Source: Acidobacteriaceae bacterium (GTDB lineage Bacteria; Acidobacteriota; Terriglobia; Terriglobales; Acidobacteriaceae). From it: DNA of 8,048 nt. The position numbers were made by a program, and so were the translations under genes. Within the stretch, counting starts at the first letter, position 1. Every line of letters begins with the position of its first letter. The DNA is taken from contig JARLFX010000240.1 in assembly GCA_031296355.1 (NCBI GenBank), forward strand, positions 1-8,048, in the 5' to 3' direction. Shown in pieces: positions 1 through 6,368 of this stretch. The notes below the pieces were generated by a model. That model was given only the letters and a program-made list of their open reading frames with translations, did no database searches and was not told the DNA's origin.

Positions 1-77
1 CTCTGGCCCGACTCTACAAGCCGAACCGCCTCTTGCTTGAACTCAAGCGTGTAACGTCCCCGCGTTGCCTTCGTCAT
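1..77 (-). CDS. IS3-family transposase OrfA, N-terminal fragment
   Basis: An ATG at 77 opens a frame that stays open to the window edge, giving 25 residues. It starts MTKATRGRYTLEFKQEAVRL and continues VESGQ. The pattern of a basic N-terminus, then Y-T-x-E-F-K-x-E-A-V-R-L, is the typical beginning of the OrfA helix-turn-helix protein (HTH_Tnp_1/IS3 OrfA type). This protein binds the element ends and, after programmed frameshifting with OrfB, yields the full transposase in this family. A purine-rich GAAAGGG lies about 8 to 14 bases upstream of the ATG and can serve as ribosome binding site. The gene is cut by the window edge, not visibly broken. Identification rests on only 25 residues, but the motif is distinctive. 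Confidence 0.7.
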   Translation of the reverse strand, partial: MTKATRGRYTLEFKQEAVRLVESGQ

Positions 78-139
78 CTTCGCTACCCTTTCGCATTAGA
101 ACAGTTTGCTAAGGGATACGTTTTGCGGGGGCAAGGTCA
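1..139 (-). mobile_element. Partial IS3-type insertion sequence, left end
   Basis: The left edge of the window holds the first part of an insertion sequence transcribed leftwards. On the minus strand the presumed end reads TGACCTTGCCCCCGC starting at about base 139, followed by about 60 bases of leader and then the orfA start at 77. A terminal TG followed by a C-rich stretch, just outside an orfA-like start, is the usual layout of IS3-family elements. The exact outer end is uncertain: a second TGA lies at 143-141, so the true end could be anywhere in 139-143. The other end, the inverted repeat partner and the target duplication are outside the window. Insertion is 90 bases or so beyond the stop codon of the PilZ gene, so no recognisable gene is broken on this side. 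Confidence 0.6.
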
Positions 140-229
140 CTCAGTACGCAATCACCATCTGCGAGGGCCTGGTCATAGTCAGTGTGCGGTCCGATATAAA
201 TGGGATCATCTCATAGAGACGATTGACTT

Positions 230-739
230 TCAGAATTGTCTGGGGCTGAGTATTGAATCTTCTAACTGGATCGCCTTGAAGATTTTGCCAAGAACCAACA
301 GGGTCAGTGAAATGAGCTTGGCAACCCCGAGGTTGGTATTTGTCAGGAGATTTCCAATAAACTCCGTCACAGTATCTGCGTCAGCCTCGAGCGGGAAGTA
401 GCCTGTCGGATTTTCTGATTGTCGTGAGTCAGGCAAAAGAAATGCCATCCCAACACCGTCTGAGCCGGATCGTACCACCCGCGCTGTCAGCCTAATCGCT
501 CGATAGGGATCCGCCTCTGTCTTGTCCGTTCTCGTCAGCGTCATCGATAGCAGCGTATTCGGGTACCATCTCTGGTCCGTCAGAAGATACATCCCCTCAG
601 GACTGATGTTTCGCACCGGATGTGATTTCGGCTCCGCTCCATCCCAGTAGTACGCCAGCAACGGGAGTGAGGCGCGCCGCTCGGCCTGCCGACGTTCTTC
701 CGACCATAAACGCTCAAACCAGCTTTTCGTTGGCGTCAT
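230..739 (-). CDS. PilZ domain protein (putative cyclic-di-GMP receptor)
   Basis: This 169-residue protein carries both signature elements of a PilZ cyclic-di-GMP binding domain. An arginine cluster at residues 16-22 (RRQAERR) fits the RxxxR motif, and NISPEG at 44-49 fits the (D/N)xSxxG motif. The beta-barrel region appears to run to about residue 103. The C-terminus is unusual: an acidic linker near 117-124 is followed by a hydrophobic stretch (about 137-156, LGVAKLISLTLLVLG and onward) that could be a membrane anchor or amphipathic helix. A TTG at 757 would add 6 residues, but I chose the ATG at 739 because a strong GGGAGGGGG Shine-Dalgarno lies 4 bases before it. The gene starts 1 base after the DUF192 stop, so the two are probably translationally coupled. 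The domain call is firm. Ligand binding and any role in pilus control are inferred from motifs and operon position. Confidence 0.85.
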   Translation of the reverse strand: MTPTKSWFERLWSEERRQAERRASLPLLAYYWDGAEPKSHPVRNISPEGMYLLTDQRWYPNTLLSMTLTRTDKTEADPYRAIRLTARVVRSGSDGVGMAFLLPDSRQSENPTGYFPLEADADTVTEFIGNLLTNTNLGVAKLISLTLLVLGKIFKAIQLEDSILSPRQF

Positions 740-740
740 A

Positions 741-1178
741 TTACCCCCTCCCAGCAATCAGGTCAGCAACTCCGCTTGTTCGAGAAGCGGAGCGGTTCAG
801 GTATCGGTCCATCTCCTCGGCAGCGCAGATCAGGAGTTGATCTCCCACTTGAGTCTGCGACGAATAAATTGTGTGGGCACCAAGTTCCAAAACACTTTCT
901 GATAGGACTCTCAAGGGCGCGACCCAAAATCCAGAAAAATGTTCCACGAGATGAATTACCCGATGGTTCTCATCCAGATAGATCAGATCGTGTGGCACAA
1001 ATACGCCCGACGGATGAACTTCGCTAGATGGCACAAGCCATAGGCTCTCATCGGACTTGAGACTGAATTTTCCGATCAACCCTCTAAGGCGCGCTAAGGT
1101 GGAATCCGCTGCGGTGGCACCTAAGCTGAGGAAGCATTCACGTGTTTGGTTGTATACGCAGTACTTCCGTCGTTTCAT
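741..1178 (-). CDS. DUF192-family protein in the tad operon
   Basis: A 145-residue protein with the outline of the DUF192 family. The conserved opening is around residues 29-40 (ARLRGLIGKFSL, the usual R-x-x-G-L-M stretch). A central block at 60-68 (FVPHDLIYL) matches the family's position where a short strand precedes I-x-F-I-D. Near the end come VLEL (96-99) and VGDQL (111-115), matching the family's V-L-E-L-x-x-G and x-x-G-D-x-L pattern. No signal peptide or membrane segment is visible, unlike many DUF192 proteins, which are often secreted. The function of DUF192 is not established. An in-frame TTG at 1250 would add 24 residues, but the ATG at 1178 is preferred: it has GGGGGAG just upstream (only 2 bases of spacer, 4 if the G5 core pairs) and the family homology starts after it. 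It sits between tadC and the PilZ gene and overlaps the latter's ribosome binding site. Confidence 0.75.
   Translation of the reverse strand: MKRRKYCVYNQTRECFLSLGATAADSTLARLRGLIGKFSLKSDESLWLVPSSEVHPSGVFVPHDLIYLDENHRVIHLVEHFSGFWVAPLRVLSESVLELGAHTIYSSQTQVGDQLLICAAEEMDRYLNRSASRTSGVADLIAGRG
744..752 (-). promoter_or_regulatory. Strong Shine-Dalgarno of the PilZ gene, inside the DUF192 gene end
   Basis: On the minus strand the last codons of the DUF192 gene read GGGAGGGGG, then its TAA stop, one T, and the PilZ ATG. The purine run is 4 bases from the ATG. This decides the PilZ start at 739 over the TTG at 757, and makes reinitiation by ribosomes finishing the DUF192 gene likely. Confidence 0.7.
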
Positions 1179-1348
1179 ATCTCCCCCAATCCTCTGGGTG
1201 GGTTCGATGTCCCGTCGAGATCCAACAACCTCTAAAGTTTGGTCGATCAAGCGATGCCTTTCACTGATTCAATGGCCATCTTCAGCAACCATCCAAACAC
1301 TGCTTTTTGTGCAAAACGGCTTTCACCACGCTCTGCTCCTTCCAACAG

Positions 1349-1453
1349 TTACGCCTTGTTCCTAAACCTTGGTGCGACGACATTGGATGAGCAATAGCGA
1401 CACGACCACAAACAGGCACCGGCAACAATCCAAATAATCGTAATCTTGTCCAC
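1349..1453 (-). CDS. Possible small membrane peptide between tadC and the DUF192 gene
   Basis: A 34-codon frame starts at GTG (1453) and ends with TAA at 1349. It begins 18 bases after the tadC stop, with AAGGG seven bases before the GTG, a well-placed ribosome binding site. The peptide reads MDKITIIWIVAGACLWSCRY and then a short polar, basic tail (ending RFRNKA). The segment from about residue 4 to 17 is hydrophobic enough to be a single membrane span, with two cysteines (14 and 18) at its end and a third at 21. I do not recognise a family. Small single-span peptides do occur in pilus operons, but nothing here assigns a role. In favour are the spacing, the ribosome binding site and a composition unlike random DNA. 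Against it are the non-ATG start and the small size. Confidence 0.4.
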   Translation of the reverse strand: MDKITIIWIVAGACLWSCRYCSSNVVAPRFRNKA

Positions 1454-1471
1454 GTGGAATCCCTTTTCTCT

Positions 1472-2383
1472 CTAGTGGGAAAATAAAGTGCCAGAAAAGT
1501 CCTCCATGATAATCGCCAAGGGTCCCAGAAGCACTACGAAGATCGAGGGGAAGATGAATAGGACAAGAGGGAAAACCAGCTTGACACTAGTCTTCGCCGC
1601 TTGTTCTTCCACATGCTGGCGGCGTTTGGTCCTCATGGTAACGGATTGAACCCGCAATGTTTTTGCCACGCTTGTCCCGAGTTGCTCTGCCTGTACGAGG
1701 ATCGTAGCCAGAACACGAACCGAATCCACGTCTGTGCGATCTCCAAACTGTTTCCAGGCATCCGAGTGAAGTCTTCCTGAACGATGATCCAAGACCACCA
1801 AGTCCAATTCGTCGCTAATGGCCGGTCGAGCCATGCGCAACTCTTCAGCAGTTCGAGCCGTCGCCTGATCCATACTCAGCCCGGATTCGATGCAGATAAC
1901 CATGAAATCCAAGGCATCTGGCAGCCCGAACCGGATGTCTTTTTGCCGCTTGGCAATCTGTCTTTTAAGCCAGAAATTTGGCGCAATAAACCCTAGCCCC
2001 AAGGACAGCGTGTAGGCAAACAAAGGGGTATAACTTGAAAAACCCGAAACAATAGCCAGAATACAAAACAGCAAAGGCACCAAAATCTTTGCGCCATAGA
2101 AGATCTTCACGGCAGAGTCACTCCTGTAGCCGGCGCGAACCAGACGCGTCTTTACAAGCGAGACTTCATTTTGGCTTCTGGGTAGTACGCGATTCAATTG
2201 CTCCACAAAGCCGCTCAGGAAGGAGCCTGCCTGCTGAATACTGCTAATCAGGGCTGGCTTCTTCGTACGCGGGTTCACCGCCTCCGAGAGGCGCTGGAGC
2301 ATCGCCTGACGATAAAACAGCAGCAGGCCAACGCTTAATACCAGAAAGAAAACGGCTGCGAAACTAATAGCTGCGAGTCCCAT
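1472..2383 (-). CDS. tadC: TadC, Tad/Flp pilus inner-membrane platform protein
   Basis: TadC of the type IVc (Tad/Flp) pilus is a GspF-like inner-membrane protein that, with TadB, forms the platform on which the CpaF ATPase acts. This copy is 303 residues, a usual TadC size. It has an N-terminal membrane segment (about 4-23), a basic cytoplasmic stretch, two close membrane spans (about 97-115 and 118-136), a T2SF domain from about 154 to 285, and a last span at about 268-290. Diagnostic motifs are LPDALDFMVICIESGLSMDQ (154-173), the region VRVLATILVQAEQLGTSVA (222-240), and the basic run MRTKRRQHVEEQAAKTSVKL (250-269) followed by VFPLVLFIFP. The ATG at 2383 lies 9 bases after the tadB stop, with AAAGGTGAG as ribosome binding site overlapping that stop region, so it is likely co-translated with tadB. 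The gene looks intact. Confidence 0.93.
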   Translation of the reverse strand: MGLAAISFAAVFFLVLSVGLLLFYRQAMLQRLSEAVNPRTKKPALISSIQQAGSFLSGFVEQLNRVLPRSQNEVSLVKTRLVRAGYRSDSAVKIFYGAKILVPLLFCILAIVSGFSSYTPLFAYTLSLGLGFIAPNFWLKRQIAKRQKDIRFGLPDALDFMVICIESGLSMDQATARTAEELRMARPAISDELDLVVLDHRSGRLHSDAWKQFGDRTDVDSVRVLATILVQAEQLGTSVAKTLRVQSVTMRTKRRQHVEEQAAKTSVKLVFPLVLFIFPSIFVVLLGPLAIIMEDFSGTLFSH

Positions 2384-2392
2384 AACTCACCT

Positions 2393-3364
2393 TTACACTT
2401 CCATATTGACAATCTTCCGAATGATCAAAGCACCCACTGCCGTCATGGCACCGGCTGCATATAAGAGGTGAAGACCAGCTTCACGCTTCCACAAAACACT
2501 CATCATGTCTGGGTTGATCAGGTACAGTAGAAAGCCAAGAACCACTGGCAGGATCGAGAGAATCCACCCCGTGAGTCGCCCTTGCGCGGTGTAAACCATG
2601 ACCTCCCGCTTCAACTTGAATCGCTCGCGGATCAGATTTGAAGCCTCATCCAGTACCTCGGCGAGGTTTCCGCCACTTTCCTTCTGAATCAGTATGGCTG
2701 CAGCAACAATTCTGAGATCCTGCAACGGAACACGGGCCACCAGATTCTCCATTGCCATTCTTAGATCAAGCCCGTAGTTCTGTTCATCGAAGCAAATACG
2801 GAATTCGCCGCCGACGGGATCAGGCGATTCGTTCGCCACAAGACGCAGCGCGGCGACGAGACTATGACCTGCGCGCAGTGCGCTCACCATCAAATCCAAA
2901 GCCTCAGGCAGATCTTGGTTAAACTGATTGAATCGATCAGTGCGCTTATGGAGTACGAAAAAAATAGGGATGGCACCTGCAATAGCCCCTATCACCAAGC
3001 AAACGACGACAGCCCCGGTCCGCTGATAAACCAGATCTCCACAGACCGCGAAGGCGGTGACCGACATCAGAATCAGAGCCCCGGCCGTCCACTTCAGATT
3101 GGCCTGATACAGCAGGATGCGCAAGCGCGGCGCCAATTCCAGTTTCAGCAGCAAGCGATTAAGCAGGGGAACCGCACTCAGGAGTTCTTTCTTGCGAATA
3201 TCAACCATCACGTTCCGCAAAGTTGGCGTATTCTCAACAAGCGCCAACCTCAAACGTGCAAGGGCCTGCTTCGCCCGCTGAGAAGCGCCTTCTCCGCTCG
3301 CAAACATCAGCAGAGCCAGCACTACGAATACGCCCAAAAACACTAGAACCATAAGTAATGCCAT
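2393..3364 (-). CDS. tadB: TadB, Tad/Flp pilus inner-membrane platform protein
   Basis: TadB is the partner of TadC in the inner-membrane platform of Tad pili and belongs to the same GspF-like T2SF family. The 323-residue product has an N-terminal membrane span (about 2-21), a cytoplasmic stretch, paired spans (about 93-112 and 117-137), a T2SF domain from about 145 to 280, and two C-terminal spans (about 267-284 and 296-316). Family motifs are FNQDLPEALDLMVSALRAGH (148-167), ALRLVANE and then VGGEF (184-188). The QKESGGNLAEVLDEASNLIR stretch (227-246) and RERFKLKREV come next. The order TadB then TadC after the ATPase is the standard Tad arrangement. The ATG at 3364 follows the cpaF stop by 20 bases and has AGAGGTAGG upstream. 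No sign of truncation. Confident from motifs and synteny. Confidence 0.93.
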   Translation of the reverse strand: MALLMVLVFLGVFVVLALLMFASGEGASQRAKQALARLRLALVENTPTLRNVMVDIRKKELLSAVPLLNRLLLKLELAPRLRILLYQANLKWTAGALILMSVTAFAVCGDLVYQRTGAVVVCLVIGAIAGAIPIFFVLHKRTDRFNQFNQDLPEALDLMVSALRAGHSLVAALRLVANESPDPVGGEFRICFDEQNYGLDLRMAMENLVARVPLQDLRIVAAAILIQKESGGNLAEVLDEASNLIRERFKLKREVMVYTAQGRLTGWILSILPVVLGFLLYLINPDMMSVLWKREAGLHLLYAAGAMTAVGALIIRKIVNMEV

Positions 3365-3384
3365 ATCGCCTACCTCTGAACCTC

Positions 3385-4665
3385 TTAGTTCACGTCCATA
3401 CTTCGCTCGAACAAGTCATGGGGCAAAACAATACCAGAGATCCGCAACCGTTCGAGGAACTTCGGACGAATTTGGGTCGGCTCGAAAACGCCGACTACCT
3501 TGCCGTCGGGTCCTACACCTTTTTTGGTGAACTTGAATATCTCCTGCATACTGACCACATCCTCGTCCATTCCTGTAATCTCGGAGACGTTCACCACTTT
3601 GCGGCTCCCGTCGCTCAATCTGGAGACTTGAACGACGATGGCAATAGCCGACGCAATTTGCTGACGCACAGTCTTTTCCGGAAGATTCAGGTTGCACATC
3701 GCAACCATCGATTCGAGCCTGCTCAGAGCGTCTCGCGGAGAGTTCGCGTGAATCGTAGTCATCGACCCCTCATGTCCAGTGTTCATCGCCTGAAGCATGT
3801 CAAACGCTTCTTCTCCACGTACCTCGCCGATGATAATGCGGTCTGGGCGCATCCGAAGGCTGTTGATGAGAAGTTGACGCTGGCGAATTGCCCCCTGCCC
3901 TTCGATATTCGGCGGGCGGGTTTCGCAGCGCACGATGTTCTCCATCGAGAGTTGCAGTTCGGCGGCATCTTCGATCGTCACCATCCGCTCGCTCTTGGGA
4001 ATGAACTGCGAGAGGATATTCAGCATCGTTGTCTTTCCGGCGCCGGTTCCCCCTGAGATTAGAATGCTGATGCGGGCGCGCACGGCTGCGGCCAGAGTTT
4101 CCATCATCTCCGGCGAGATGCTTTTTAGTTCGACCAGTTGATCCGGGGCCAGCGGACCCGTCCCGAAGCGGCGGATCGACAATGCCGGCCCGTCGAGCGC
4201 TAGCGGCGGGATGATGGCATTTACACGGGAGCCGTCCGGCAGACGCGCATCCACCATGGGCGTGGATTCGTCGACTCGGCGACCCACGCGCGAAACGATG
4301 CGGTCGATAATCTGTAGCAGATGGCGGTCGTCCCGGAAGGATACATTGACCCGGTGAAGTATCCCCTTGCGTTCAACGAATACGTGATCCTTATCGTTCA
4401 CCAGAATGTCCGAGATTGTCGGATCGTTGAGCAGTGGCTCAAGCGGGCCGAGACCGAACACTTCATCCAGCAGATCATCCTGTACCTTCTCCTGTTGCTC
4501 GAAGCTCAAAGGCACTTTTTGGCTTACGATGATCTCATTGATCATCTCGGCCACCGCCTGCTTTGCCTGAATGGAGTTGACGCGCGACAACTTCTCCAGA
4601 TCCAGCTTGGAGATCAGGATCCGATGTAACTCCGTTTTTAGCGTCTCGAGATCTGGTTGCTCCAT
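3385..4665 (-). CDS. cpaF: CpaF/TadA, Tad pilus assembly ATPase
   Basis: CpaF (TadA) is the cytoplasmic secretion ATPase (VirB11/GspE superfamily) that drives Tad pilus polymerisation by hydrolysing ATP against the TadB/TadC platform. All catalytic motifs are present in the 426-residue product: Walker A GGTGAGKT at 205-212, the Asp box TIEDAAEL at 230-237, Walker [10 protein letters not shown] at 276-284 with its glutamate, and the His box [14 protein letters not shown] at 297-310. The N-terminal domain has the family blocks [10 protein letters not shown] (70-79) and ISDILVN (84-90). The arginines at 165-166 in SIRRF also belong to the family pattern. The C-terminus ([18 protein letters not shown], 362-379) is the normal end of CpaF. 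The start at 4665 gives a standard N-terminus and has AGGGATGG about 7 bases upstream. It follows cpaE by 34 bases. The gene appears complete and functional. Confidence 0.96.
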   Translation of the reverse strand: MEQPDLETLKTELHRILISKLDLEKLSRVNSIQAKQAVAEMINEIIVSQKVPLSFEQQEKVQDDLLDEVFGLGPLEPLLNDPTISDILVNDKDHVFVERKGILHRVNVSFRDDRHLLQIIDRIVSRVGRRVDESTPMVDARLPDGSRVNAIIPPLALDGPALSIRRFGTGPLAPDQLVELKSISPEMMETLAAAVRARISILISGGTGAGKTTMLNILSQFIPKSERMVTIEDAAELQLSMENIVRCETRPPNIEGQGAIRQRQLLINSLRMRPDRIIIGEVRGEEAFDMLQAMNTGHEGSMTTIHANSPRDALSRLESMVAMCNLNLPEKTVRQQIASAIAIVVQVSRLSDGSRKVVNVSEITGMDEDVVSMQEIFKFTKKGVGPDGKVVGVFEPTQIRPKFLERLRISGIVLPHDLFERSMDVN

Positions 4666-4699
4666 GTTTTACCATCCCTGTAAATTGGGTTCTTGCCCA

Positions 4700-5953
4700 C
4701 TACTTGAATAGAGTGAACCCCTTCTTCTTTTCCGGAGTATCGACGGAACCGCATGCTGCCTTGGTCATCTGCCGGATTACTCTTGAAATCGGCGAATCTT
4801 CCAGCACGAGCGGAGTTGCGGTGTTCTGGGCAGTCTGCGCGGCGGGATAATCTCCTGGAATCCTCCAGACTGGAGGAACGGTCAACGCCTCCGCGATGCT
4901 CGCCTCATCAAGACTAAGAGCGCGAGACATATACCGATTGAGAACAATTTCGAGCTTGACGTTCCCCGGCTTGAAAAACTCTGAGATGAGGCGATTTGCA
5001 TTGCGGAGTTCGGAAATACCGACCTGCAAGACCAGATACACCGTGGATCCTGGCTCGAAGAGGGACTTACTTATCGCATCAAATCTTGATCCTGCATCAA
5101 CGATTACGTAGTCAAAGTCTTGTCGGGTGACGGACAGAAGCTTTTCTACGGCTTCATCCGTGGGCTGCACCGTCGCGTACTTATCCGGTGCCGCAAGCAC
5201 AGACAACCCTGATCTATGTTTAACCAGCAGTGTGGACAGATAGTTGGAATCAAGGCGACTGAAATTCATCAGCGCGGTTGCTGTCGAGTACTGAGGCGTC
5301 AATCCCAGATCAAGAGCCGCATTTCCAAGTGGGAGATTGAGATCAATCAGGACTGCGCTACGGCCAGACTCCTGGGCCAGAGACACCGCAAAATTGCTGG
5401 CGATCGTCGTAACTCCGGAACCGCCTTTGGCTCCGACAAATACCAGCAACTTCCCGGTGGGCCTCTTGATGGGGCGACCCGCTGACCGCCGAACGGATGC
5501 ACGAGCCATCGCTTCAGCGATCGTAGTGGCGGTGATGGGCTGAGTAAGAAACTCCCGAGCGCCCGCCCTCATACAGCGAACCAGAATCTCCGGAAACATC
5601 TGTTCCGAATAAACCATCACCGTAACGGAGCTACTGCTGCAGATGTTTTCCACCAACTTCAGTGAATATTCCGGGTTACTGTCCAACTCAACAATAATGA
5701 CGTCGTACTCCGCCTCCAACAAGCGCGATACATCATCCATCTCAGGATAGGAAGGGAACTCACGAGTCATGCTGCCATGCAGGGATGCGAGAGCGGAGAC
5801 GATGGACTTTCTGCTCACTTCGCTGGGTCCGATTAGCGCCACCGATAATAGGTTGCTGCCGAGTTCGTCAGGGGGCTTGGGTGTGGTCGAATTCATGGAC
5901 GGCCAACTCTCCGAGGTTTGCGTATTCTCAAGCGATTTGAAGGAGCCGGACAT
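4700..5953 (-). CDS. cpaE: CpaE/TadZ, Tad pilus localisation protein
   Basis: CpaE/TadZ proteins couple an atypical receiver domain to a MinD/ParA-like ATPase and place the Tad machine at its site in the cell, often a pole. In this 417-residue protein an N-terminal low-complexity tail (1-33) precedes a receiver-like domain (about 35-155). A ParA/MinD domain follows from about 167. Its P-loop reads KGGSGVTT at 176-183: the first lysine of the deviant Walker A motif is kept, but the lysine normally before TT is valine, as is common in this subfamily. The switch regions VLIDLN (201-206) and YVIVDAG (282-288) are recognisable. The receiver lacks the usual lysine: LTQPI at 136-140 has Q where LxKP is expected, so classical phosphorylation is doubtful. 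The ATG at 5953 has GTGAGG 8 bases upstream. It is the first gene of the operon, about 90 bases below a sigma-54-like promoter. The C-terminal KKKGFTLFK tail is usual for the group. Confidence 0.92.
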   Translation of the reverse strand: MSGSFKSLENTQTSESWPSMNSTTPKPPDELGSNLLSVALIGPSEVSRKSIVSALASLHGSMTREFPSYPEMDDVSRLLEAEYDVIIVELDSNPEYSLKLVENICSSSSVTVMVYSEQMFPEILVRCMRAGAREFLTQPITATTIAEAMARASVRRSAGRPIKRPTGKLLVFVGAKGGSGVTTIASNFAVSLAQESGRSAVLIDLNLPLGNAALDLGLTPQYSTATALMNFSRLDSNYLSTLLVKHRSGLSVLAAPDKYATVQPTDEAVEKLLSVTRQDFDYVIVDAGSRFDAISKSLFEPGSTVYLVLQVGISELRNANRLISEFFKPGNVKLEIVLNRYMSRALSLDEASIAEALTVPPVWRIPGDYPAAQTAQNTATPLVLEDSPISRVIRQMTKAACGSVDTPEKKKGFTLFK

Positions 5954-6053
5954 ATGGGTTGCCTCACAACATGCGGACTCCAGAGTTTAGCGAGAAACGA
6001 AAGAGACAAGGGTTTCAATCGCAATAGCTGAAACAGGTATCCACTGAAGGGAT

Positions 6054-6069
6054 TGCAATTCTCTATCCA
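6054..6069 (-). promoter_or_regulatory. Sigma-54 type promoter for the tad operon
   Basis: Read on the minus strand, this is TGGATAGAGAATTGCA. It has the invariant GG, exactly ten intervening bases and GC, plus a full TTGCA at -12 and the TGG at -24, as in the RpoN consensus TGGCACG-N4-TTGCW. The middle CAC is not conserved. Transcription would begin near 6043, leaving a leader of about 90 bases before the cpaE ATG. The presence of a sigma-54 activator gene on the other side of the same intergenic region supports it. No better sigma-70 signal was seen on this strand. Confidence 0.6.
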
Positions 6070-6070
6070 A

Positions 6071-6085
6071 ATGGGAAACTCCCAT
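6071..6085. repeat. 15-base palindrome next to the tad promoter
   Basis: ATGGGA AAC TCCCAT: perfect 6-base arms around 3 bases, starting two bases upstream of the -24 element of the tad promoter. It could be a protein-binding site, but short palindromes of this size also arise by chance. A second, smaller one (AATCA-A-TGATT, 6087-6097) follows. Confidence 0.35.
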
Positions 6086-6137
6086 AAATCAATGATTCAA
6101 AGAGGTTATTCCATTTGCTTTTGGGCTGGTGTTCACG

Positions 6138-6149
6138 GCTGTTTACAGC
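6138..6149. promoter_or_regulatory. Palindrome GCTGTTTACAGC, possible upstream activator site
   Basis: Perfect 5-base arms (GCTGT and ACAGC) around TT. It lies about 100 bases upstream of the predicted tad transcription start, the distance at which sigma-54 activators usually bind, and about 250 bases upstream of the regulator's promoter. Function is inferred only from symmetry and position. Confidence 0.3.
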
Positions 6150-6165
6150 GCGGATTCGGGAGTGA

Positions 6166-6232
6166 AGCGGAGGATATACACCCCGCTACATGGGCTACGG
6201 CCCGCTGGCGGGAAGCCGGGGGCAGAGATGCC
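6166..6232 (+). other. GC-rich patch able to form tetraloop hairpins, possible structured RNA
   Basis: This patch stands out as GC-rich between AT-rich flanks. On the plus strand it can form AGCGG/CCGCT (6166-6170 with 6183-6187), GGGC-TACG-GCCC (6192-6203, a UNCG-type tetraloop closed by C-G) and GGCA-GAGA-TGCC (6221-6232, a GNRA tetraloop). An alternative hairpin CCCG-CTGG-CGGG (6201-6212) would compete with the second. The tetraloop identities hold only on the plus strand. The patch lies outside the leaders predicted from either sigma-54-like promoter, so if it is transcribed it needs its own promoter, which I could not find. I do not recognise a known RNA family, and the stems are short. 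Confidence 0.25.
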
Positions 6233-6368
6233 ATTGGGTTCAGGCACTCTAGCGAAGCCATTTCCCCCAAGAAACCAATTACCACTCGCAATGCAAATTA
6301 TTTCATTTTGGGCTGCAAACTATAGACACAATCCGCTGAATATAGGTAACTTATAGATAATTTACTTG

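Noticed and set aside
1318..1345. A third GG-N10-GC spacing on the minus strand (in TGGAAGGAGCAGAGCG) before the DUF192 gene
   Set aside because: Only the bare GG and GC match. The -12 box reads AGAGC instead of TTGC, and it is the kind of match expected by chance.
3358..4056. Long plus-strand frame (232 codons) opposite cpaF
   Set aside because: It lies entirely antisense to cpaF and a little of tadB, both of which have full catalytic or family motifs. The antisense product resembles no family, and it is an expected shadow of a GC-rich coding region.
6178..6192. GTAGCGGGGT on the minus strand, resembling part of a cyclic-di-GMP-I riboswitch
   Set aside because: The other core elements of that riboswitch (the AAACC and GCAAAGCC type stretches with spaced stems) are absent, and the site is upstream of the tad promoter, not in its leader.
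6129..6356. Plus-strand 75-codon frame starting at GTG in the divergent intergenic region
   Set aside because: It has no ribosome binding site before the GTG, no recognisable domain, a proline/glycine-rich middle produced by the GC-rich patch and an abrupt change of composition. It also overlaps another plus-strand frame (6053-6325) of equal quality, as expected by chance.
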